Shown here: one piece after another, positions 57,611 through 64,000 of the stretch
Numbering within the stretch: position 1 is the stretch's first letter
Layout of the letters: each line of letters begins with the position of its first letter
From: Buddleja alternifolia
Taxonomy: Eukaryota; Streptophyta; Magnoliopsida; Lamiales; Scrophulariaceae
Direction: 5' to 3'
DNA length: 64,000 nt
NCBI GenBank assembly: GCA_019426215.1
Contig: CM033391.1
Location: 11,892,708-11,956,707 of the forward strand
The notes under the pieces: model-generated
The model's input: only the letters and a program-made list of their open reading frames with translations
What the model was told of the DNA's origin: nothing
The model's database searches: none
Position numbers and translations under genes: made by a program

Positions 57611-59854
57611 ATGGCTTTTAACAAAATGCCTAAGTTGGTAGAATCAAATTATGATTCGTGGAAACTTAGAGCATTCGCATACTTATGCTCATGTGATAAT
57701 GAAATGTGTGATGTTATTACAGATGGCCCCATCAAAATCATGCAAGTGAGAACTCGAGCACCTGGAGCCGATGAAGCCACTCCGGATGGATATGTCGAGA
57801 AAAATAAACTAGACTGAACGCCAGATGATCGAAAAAGAGCGAATCTGGATAATGTTGGACGAAGTGCACTTTACTCAGCGTTAGGAGATAACGATGCATT
57901 GTTCAACAAGATAAAGCAATGTAAGACATCCAAAAAAATATGGGATAAATTGGCTATTGTGTGTGAAGGTTCAGCACAAATGAAGGAGAACAAGCTCTCC
58001 ATAGCCATGCAAAGATTCGAACAATTCAAAATGCAGCCCAATGAGACGCTAGAACAACTAGACGCAAGGTTTACTTTGCTCATTACCGAGTTAGCGTCAT
58101 TAGACAAGGAATTGACCAACAAGGAAATGGTCAACAAGATTTTCAGAAGTCTTCCAAGCAAGTATTTAATTAAGACTGTTGCTATGAGAGAATCACAAAC
58201 ATTGGAGACACTTACCCCAGAGCATGTCTTTTCAGAGTTAAAGGCATTTGAGTTCGAATTAGGTGAAGTCAGCGACACATCGACTTCAGCGATTGAATCA
58301 GGAGCTTTAATCGCTACCACTAAAAATAAGGGAAAAGCGGTTATTGAGGTCAAACCGGTTGAGTCAAATGAAGAAAAGGAAATGGCCCTATTGGTAAAGA
58401 AGTTCAAGAAATTTCTATGATACGAGAAGAGAACTCCTATTGGACAGAATTCATTTCAAACTCCTCCTCCAGCACCAGCGCCTCAGTATCAAGCGCCAGT
58501 GTATTCTGCACCTCAACCAGTAGCGCCAGTTCCATACCAAGCACCTCCATCCCCCACTCAGAATCTCTCAGCACCAGTAGTCTCAAAGCGATTAACTGCT
58601 GAACAAAAAATGAAAACTAATTTGTGTTATAATTGCAGGAAACCAGGGCACTACCAGGTAAATTGCCCTTATCCAAATGTGTCAAAGCCCTCAAGGCAAG
58701 ACTATGCGGATAGAAACCAATTCAGGAGCAACCTTCACCAACAAGGTTTGCTAGCGGAATCTGAACCATTCTCCGCACCTGAAGAGGATTTGGAATCATC
58801 AGACGAAAGTAGTGATGATGAGCCTACAAGCGACTCAGCATTGATTTGTCTCATGGCAAGAGATGATGAAGCGTCTGATGACTCGCTACCAGAGGTAACC
58901 AATGAATTATATCATCCTCTATCTTATGATGAATTACTTGACAAAGTTAAAGAATATTATAAAGATTGTCAAGAGGCCGCCAAAATATATCAAAACGATC
59001 TCGCTATTATTTCGTCGCTCAAAAGTGATAAAGTAACACTCAAAGCCGAGTTGCAAGTTCAGAAACAGTGCATTGAGAAGAACAAATCACTTGAGAGTGA
59101 AGTTATTCAGTTAAAAAGCGATCTTGATATAATAGTCAAAAGAGAAGCAGATTTGATCGCTAAACTTGCTAAATCAGAGCAGCTTATCTCATCATTATCA
59201 AAAGCTTCTAGAAAGTTGGATAATGTGACTAAGGTAACTAGATTATTTGGTGAAAAGTCCGGTTTAGGATTCAATAAATTCGGTAAACAACCAAATAAAT
59301 CCAATGCTATGGCAAACAACAAAGGAAAGGGTGTTATCTTTGTTGAGAAAAGTTCACAGAGTCAAACACTAAGTGAACCTAGCGACAATGGTACGAGGCC
59401 AAATGAGAAAGCCAAAGCTGACTCAGGCAAGGGTAAGGCTAAGGCAAATGATTCACAAAGACAAACTCATCCAAACGCTCAAAAAGTCAAGGACAAGTCT
59501 AATCACTGTGAATCAAGCGCTAAGCGTCAAGCACCAAAAGTGCAACCCAAGCCAGCGCCAAGGACTTACCAGCGTCAATATCCAAGACAGTCAAAATCAT
59601 ATCATCAATACTATGATGATTATGACTATGACTATGATTATGACTATTATTATAATCGAGGATATTATTACACACCCAAAAAGCACACACAGCACAAGGT
59701 GAACAAAAAGCACACACAACACAATGTGAAACCCAAGAAGGCCAGTATTCCTACAATGAAGACCAGGCAAATATGGGTTCCTAAAGTTCTAATTCAAACC
59801 AAGGTTACTAACGCTGAAGGACCCAAAACAACATGGGTACCTAAGAAGAATTAG
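57611..59854 (+). pseudogene. gag: Sirevirus gag polyprotein, two nonsense mutations
   Basis: One reading frame from ATG 57611 to TAG 59854 (748 codons), interrupted by TGA at 57815 and TGA at 58418. No frameshift is needed. It contains the N-terminal retrotransposon gag region (LVESNYDSWKLRAFAYL), the central UBN2-like gag domain (KTSKKIWDKLA...ETLEQLDARF), a Pro-rich linker, a CX2CX4HX4C knuckle (CYNCRKPGHYQVNC, about 58624-58665), a coiled-coil stretch, and a basic tail with Tyr/Asp repeats and duplicated KKHTQH motifs. Long gag proteins with such tails are typical of Sireviruses. The two stops mean this copy cannot make full Gag unless they are read through. Confidence 0.9.
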
Positions 59855-59867
59855 AATTGTCCTTTAA

Positions 59868-62800
59868 ATGCAGGTACCTAGAGCCAGCACCGATACTTCA
59901 GTTTGGTACTTTGATAGTGGATCGTCAAGACACATGACTGGTTCCAAGAATCTTCTAGTCTACTATCAAGCTACCAACGGTCCTCAAGTTATATTCGGTG
60001 ATAACTCAAAAGGTAAAACAAAAGGTATAGGTATCATGCATAGGGGGAACATCATGATTAGTGATGTTTATTATGTTGAGGGTCTTAAGCATAACCTGTT
60101 AAGCATTAGTCAATTTTGTGATAAAGGCTTTGAAGTAAAATTTTCAAGCGACTTCTGCTATGTTAACGACGCTAAGACTAAGTCTACTAAATTAAGAGGA
60201 AAAAGAACAAACAATGTGTATTTAGTAGATTGGGATTCTACAGTTGATAACAACCCCACGTGCTTTGTTGCTAAAAGTCAAAATGAATTGGGTTGGTTAT
60301 GGCATAGAAAAATGAATCACCTCAATTTCAAGGCAATCTCTCAGTTAATATCGCTAAATCTTGTAGAGGGATTACCTAAAGGTTCCTTTCAAAAGAATCG
60401 CTTATGTGATGCATGTCAAATGGGTAAACAAGTTAAGTCATCTTTCAAAAAGAAACCATGTCTATCTACTTCTAGAGTTCTTGAACTATTGCATTTAGAT
60501 TTGTTTGGACCTATTCAAATCATGAGTGTTAGTGGCAAAAAGTACTCGCTAGTAATAGTTGATGATTTCTCTCGCTATACATGGGTAGAATTTCTAGCAA
60601 CCAAAGATGAAACCAGTGTCAAGCTCACAGCGCTAATTCGTCAATTGCAAAATTCAAAAGATCTAAAAGTGACAAGAATTAGAAGCGATAGAGGAACTGA
60701 ATTTACTAACCAAGTTGTTGAGAAGTTTTGTATAGATTTAGGAATACTTCATGAGTATTCTGCTCCTAGAACACCTCAACAGAATGGAGTTGCTGAGCGA
60801 CGGAACAGAACGCTTAAAGAAGCCGCAAGGACGATGTTAGCAGAGTCCAAGCTGCCTCAAAGGTTTTGGGCCGAAGCCATCAACACCGCTTGCTACACTC
60901 AGAACCGGTGTATGATTAACAAGCAACATGAGAAGACTCCATATGAGTTGTGGAAGGGACGTAAGCCTAACGTTTCATACTTTCATGTATTTGGTTCAAA
61001 ATGTTTCATTCATAACAATGGATCTCACAGCCTAAAGACATTTGATCCTAAAGCAGATGAGGGAATCTTTCTAGGCTATGCCAAGAATGGAAAGAGTTTT
61101 CGCATCTTAAATAAGATCAAATCGAAGGTTGAAGAATCCAATCATGTTGTGTTTGATGATGCTAACCAAGAACCGAGTAAGGTTAATCCTGATGATGTAG
61201 GAATTGAAGATCTCTCCCAACAAGCATCGCAAATCAACCTTAGTGATGATAGTGATGACGAGGATGATGGGATTCATGTACTTCCTCCTAAGGATACTCG
61301 TGAGGTTAACAAAAATGATAATGTCAGAATCGCTGATGATCATGAAGAGAATGATCATCAAGAGCAGATTAGAACTGTGAATGATGCAGCGTCTACGCAA
61401 GAGACAAATGAGAATCAAGCGATTAACAACCAAGAGTCTCTTAACCCGTTCCAACCAGACCGTAAATGGCTTAGAGATCATCCACCAGAGCTAGTAATTG
61501 GAGATATTGAAGCACCTGTTAGAACTAGGTCCGCTACATTTAATGAGGCCATGTTCGCAAGTTTCCTATCTCAAATGGAACCAAAGAAAGTGGATGAAGC
61601 GCTTAATGATTCGAGTTGGGTAGAAGCAATGCAAGAAGAGCTTAACCAATTTGAAAGAAGCAAGGTTTGGACGCTAGTACCAAGACCAACTCACCAAGGA
61701 GTTATTGGAACGAGATGGGTTTTTAGGAACAAAATGGATGAAGATGGCATTGTTATAAGAAACAAAGCTAGATTAGTCGCTCAGGGTTATTGTCAAGAAG
61801 AGGGTATTGACTTTGATGAAACGTATGCCCCAGTAGCCCGTCTTGAAGCAATTAGGATGTTCCTAGCGTTTGCCGCATTCAACAAGTTCACAGTATACCA
61901 AATGGACGTGAAGAGTGCATTCTTGAATGGTAAACTCCAAGAAGAAGTCTATGTGGAGCAACCACCAGGATTCATCAACAACCATGGCAAAAGTATGGTC
62001 TACAAACTGGATAAGGCACTCTATGGCCTTAAACAAGCACCAAGAGCATGGTATGACACTCTCTCTATCTTCCTTATAGGTAAAGGCTTTTCAAAAGGCA
62101 GCGTTGACACAACGTTATTTAAAATTACCCATAATAAAGATATTCTCTTAGTCCAAATCTATGTTGATGATATTATATTTGGTTCTACTAATAAGCGACT
62201 GTGTGAGAAATTTTCGAAAATGATGCAAGATCAATTTGAAATGAGCATGATGGGTGAATTAACTTTCTTCTTAGGATTACAAGTTAAGCAACTCCCTAAT
62301 GGAATATTTATAAACCAAGCTAAATATACTAGAGATATGATTAAGAAATTTGGTATGGAAAATGCATCATCTTCAAAAATTCCAATGAGCCAGACGCTTA
62401 AGTTAGATAAAGATGAAAGTGGGAAGAAAATTGATATCACTAACTATAGGGGTATTATTGGATCACTTCTTTATCTTACCGCTAGTAGACCTGATATTAT
62501 GTTTTCGGTATGCATGTGTGCACGTTTTCAATCTGATCCTAGAGAATCACACTTAATTGCTACCAAGAAGATCCTTAAGTACCTAAAAGGCACACAAAAT
62601 GTGGGCTTATGGTATCCACAGGATTCTTCTTTTGAACTAATTGGTTATTCAGATGCAGATTTTGCAGGATGCAAAATAGATAGAAAAAGTACTAGTGGTA
62701 CATGTCAATTTCTAGGTGATAGACTAGTTTCGTGGCATAGTAAGAAACAACAATCCATAGCGACTTCTACCGCTGAGGCAGAATATGTAGCCGCTGGAAG

Positions 62801-63107
62801 CTGTTGTGCACAAATCCTTTGGATGAGGCAACAACTTAGAGATTATGGAATAATCCTAGGTCCTACCCCAATCCATTGTGATAACCAAAGTGCTTTAGCT
62901 ATGACCCAAAATCCTGTTCTTCATTCTAGAACCAAACACATTGACATTAGATACCATTTCTTGCGTGACCATGTTCAAAAGAAAGATATCTCCATGCACT
63001 TCATTGGAACTGACAAACAACTGGCAGATATCTTCACAAAAGCGCTCAACGAACAACGCTTTCTCACTTTGAGAAGTGAATTAGGTATGATCGATTTAAA
63101 CGCTTAA
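59868..63107 (+). CDS. pol: Sirevirus pol polyprotein (PR-IN-RT-RNase H), open
   Basis: An uninterrupted 1,079-codon frame, shifted by one base relative to gag. Protease motif DSGSS at residues 16-20. Pre-integrase zinc-binding region with His146/His151 and Cys180/Cys183. Integrase catalytic triad D211, D274, E310 (35-residue D-E spacing). Reverse transcriptase with [18 protein letters not shown] and catalytic YVDD at 765-768. RNase H with GYSDADFAG (about 926-934), STAEAEYVA and ADIFTKAL. Domain order PR-IN-RT-RH is the Copia order. The start at ATG 59868 is the first in frame; gag-pol linkage would need a separate start or frame change. The open frame suggests a fairly recent insertion. Confidence 0.95.
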   Translation: MQVPRASTDTSVWYFDSGSSRHMTGSKNLLVYYQATNGPQVIFGDNSKGKTKGIGIMHRGNIMISDVYYVEGLKHNLLSISQFCDKGFEVKFSSDFCYVNDAKTKSTKLRGKRTNNVYLVDWDSTVDNNPTCFVAKSQNELGWLWHRKMNHLNFKAISQLISLNLVEGLPKGSFQKNRLCDACQMGKQVKSSFKKKPCLSTSRVLELLHLDLFGPIQIMSVSGKKYSLVIVDDFSRYTWVEFLATKDETSVKLTALIRQLQNSKDLKVTRIRSDRGTEFTNQVVEKFCIDLGILHEYSAPRTPQQNGVAERRNRTLKEAARTMLAESKLPQRFWAEAINTACYTQNRCMINKQHEKTPYELWKGRKPNVSYFHVFGSKCFIHNNGSHSLKTFDPKADEGIFLGYAKNGKSFRILNKIKSKVEESNHVVFDDANQEPSKVNPDDVGIEDLSQQASQINLSDDSDDEDDGIHVLPPKDTREVNKNDNVRIADDHEENDHQEQIRTVNDAASTQETNENQAINNQESLNPFQPDRKWLRDHPPELVIGDIEAPVRTRSATFNEAMFASFLSQMEPKKVDEALNDSSWVEAMQEELNQFERSKVWTLVPRPTHQGVIGTRWVFRNKMDEDGIVIRNKARLVAQGYCQEEGIDFDETYAPVARLEAIRMFLAFAAFNKFTVYQMDVKSAFLNGKLQEEVYVEQPPGFINNHGKSMVYKLDKALYGLKQAPRAWYDTLSIFLIGKGFSKGSVDTTLFKITHNKDILLVQIYVDDIIFGSTNKRLCEKFSKMMQDQFEMSMMGELTFFLGLQVKQLPNGIFINQAKYTRDMIKKFGMENASSSKIPMSQTLKLDKDESGKKIDITNYRGIIGSLLYLTASRPDIMFSVCMCARFQSDPRESHLIATKKILKYLKGTQNVGLWYPQDSSFELIGYSDADFAGCKIDRKSTSGTCQFLGDRLVSWHSKKQQSIATSTAEAEYVAAGSCCAQILWMRQQLRDYGIILGPTPIHCDNQSALAMTQNPVLHSRTKHIDIRYHFLRDHVQKKDISMHFIGTDKQLADIFTKALNEQRFLTLRSELGMIDLNA

Positions 63108-63937
63108 ATCATAAAGCATCATATTTAATAGGCATATAATTTAAGGGGAATCCACTTTATGTTTATGTCTAAAGCGTTTATCAAAATTTGAAATGAGTCA
63201 TCAACTTTAGGGGGAACTCTAAAATTGTACTTACTTCAATGTATCAAGCGACTGTGATCAAAAATGACTTTCAAAATCTTAAGCATTGATCACTAGCTCT
63301 TATCTTTTATGCATGACAAAATCAATCTCTAATAATGTTGTCTCTCATAAATCCAAGCGATTGATTCAGTTATTGAAATATTTTATTAAAAGACTTCAGC
63401 GTTGAAAGGATTCCCACTTTAACGCTAAGTAACTCGATTTCAAAAATTCATGCATAGTTTTCATCGCTAAAGAGAACGTGTGGATAAGTCCAAAAGATCA
63501 GATTTGACAACTACCCACACGTGCCTATCAAATCAAACTGACGGTTATGATTCCTATCTAAACTGAGGCGGTTCAGTGATTGCATGAGTCTGAGTAAGTG
63601 TCAGTACACTATCAGGCGCATGCACTTCACGCTGAAAATTTCAAATTTTTTCAAACTGTTTCAAATTAACTGCGGATCCGAAAATGTTATAGTACCCTAC
63701 TTTACCACACTTTTTGACATCCAAAATTAAATGTACACGGTTCAGATTCCTTTTGTCATTAACCTCTGAACACGTGTCATTCATCTGTCAATTGAGGAGT
63801 TACTTTCACCTTCTATTTAAACTCACCAAGACTTTTACAGAACACCTTTATCACTTCCAATCTTTCCTACTGTAAAAGCTTTTTCTCTCCAAAGGCAAAA
63901 ACTCCTCTATTTTCTTCAAAAGCTTCAACTTTCAGCA
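63108..63937 (+). other. Sirevirus region between pol and the third frame
   Basis: Non-coding. Carries polypurine-like tracts TTAAGGGGAA (63141-63150) and TAGGGGGAAC (63208-63217). Since no LTR follows them before the window ends, the element continues to the right. A TATA-like CTATTTAAAC lies near 63812. Confidence 0.5.
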
Positions 63938-64000
63938 ATGGCACCCAAAGTTTCAAAATCTTCCAAGACAGCAACTAAACCAGTTACAGTTAACGCCGGA
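63938..64000 (+). CDS. Start of a third Sirevirus frame, possibly env-like (partial)
   Basis: ATG at 63938 opens a frame that is still open at the right edge (21 codons), encoding a Lys/Ser/Thr-rich start (MAPKVSKSSKTATKP). Many Sireviruses carry an extra env-like frame downstream of pol, and the gap of about 830 bases without an LTR fits that. Too short for domain evidence; it could be the start of another kind of accessory frame. Confidence 0.4.
   Translation, partial: MAPKVSKSSKTATKPVTVNAG

Noticed and set aside
57871..58407. 178-codon antisense Ser/Leu-rich frame over Sirevirus gag
   Set aside because: The opposite strand carries the gag domain. A Leu/Ser-rich antisense product is the usual shadow.

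Overview
This is plant nuclear DNA, most likely from a eudicot. It is AT-rich and intron-containing, carries a plant-specific SOSEKI gene and teloboxes in ribosomal-protein promoters, and is dominated by plant transposable elements: Copia/Sirevirus, L1-type LINEs with an RNase H tail, FAR1-type MULEs, CACTA, hAT, Harbinger and tRNA-derived SINEs. I see no rRNA or tRNA genes and no CRISPR array. Species cannot be named from sequence alone.

Only three genes look intact. A SOSEKI (DUF966) polarity gene lies at 2136-5584 (4 exons, 406 codons). Two copies of the cytosolic ribosomal protein uS8/RPS15a gene lie at 28836-29492 and 50823-51493, each with three coding exons plus a 5'UTR intron, and they encode identical 130-residue proteins.

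Layout. 1-833: end of a CACTA transposon that interrupts a Copia LTR (834-1431). 2-5.6 kb: SOSEKI, with a Harbinger MITE in its last intron and a SINE just downstream. 6.2-9.3 kb: foldback MULE with very long inverted repeats around a transposase N-terminal fragment. 11-14.6 kb: MITE-like element, and a terminal-inverted-repeat element split by a solo Copia LTR. 15.5-21.8 kb: decayed full-length LINE (minus strand). 22-30 kb: RPS15a copy 1 with SINE and hAT insertions. 30.9-41.7 kb: spacer made almost entirely of transposons (MULE, hAT, a decayed retroelement, a Copia 3' end whose LTR carries a MULE). 42-48 kb: FAR1-type MULE. 48-52 kb: RPS15a copy 2. 52.1-54.4 kb: second LINE fragment. 54.4-56 kb: Copia LTR and remnant. 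56-64 kb: Sirevirus-type Copia element running off the right edge.

The organising event is a direct segmental duplication: roughly 15.48-30.0 kb and 41.72-52.0 kb are homologous once their private insertions are removed. The LINE sits only in copy 1 and its empty site is visible in copy 2. The FAR1 MULE and a small foldback MITE sit only in copy 2. A ~337-bp block inside the 5'UTR intron is markedly more similar between the two RPS15a genes (about 1% substitutions) than their exons are (5.6%, all synonymous). This is the least expected signal in the window.
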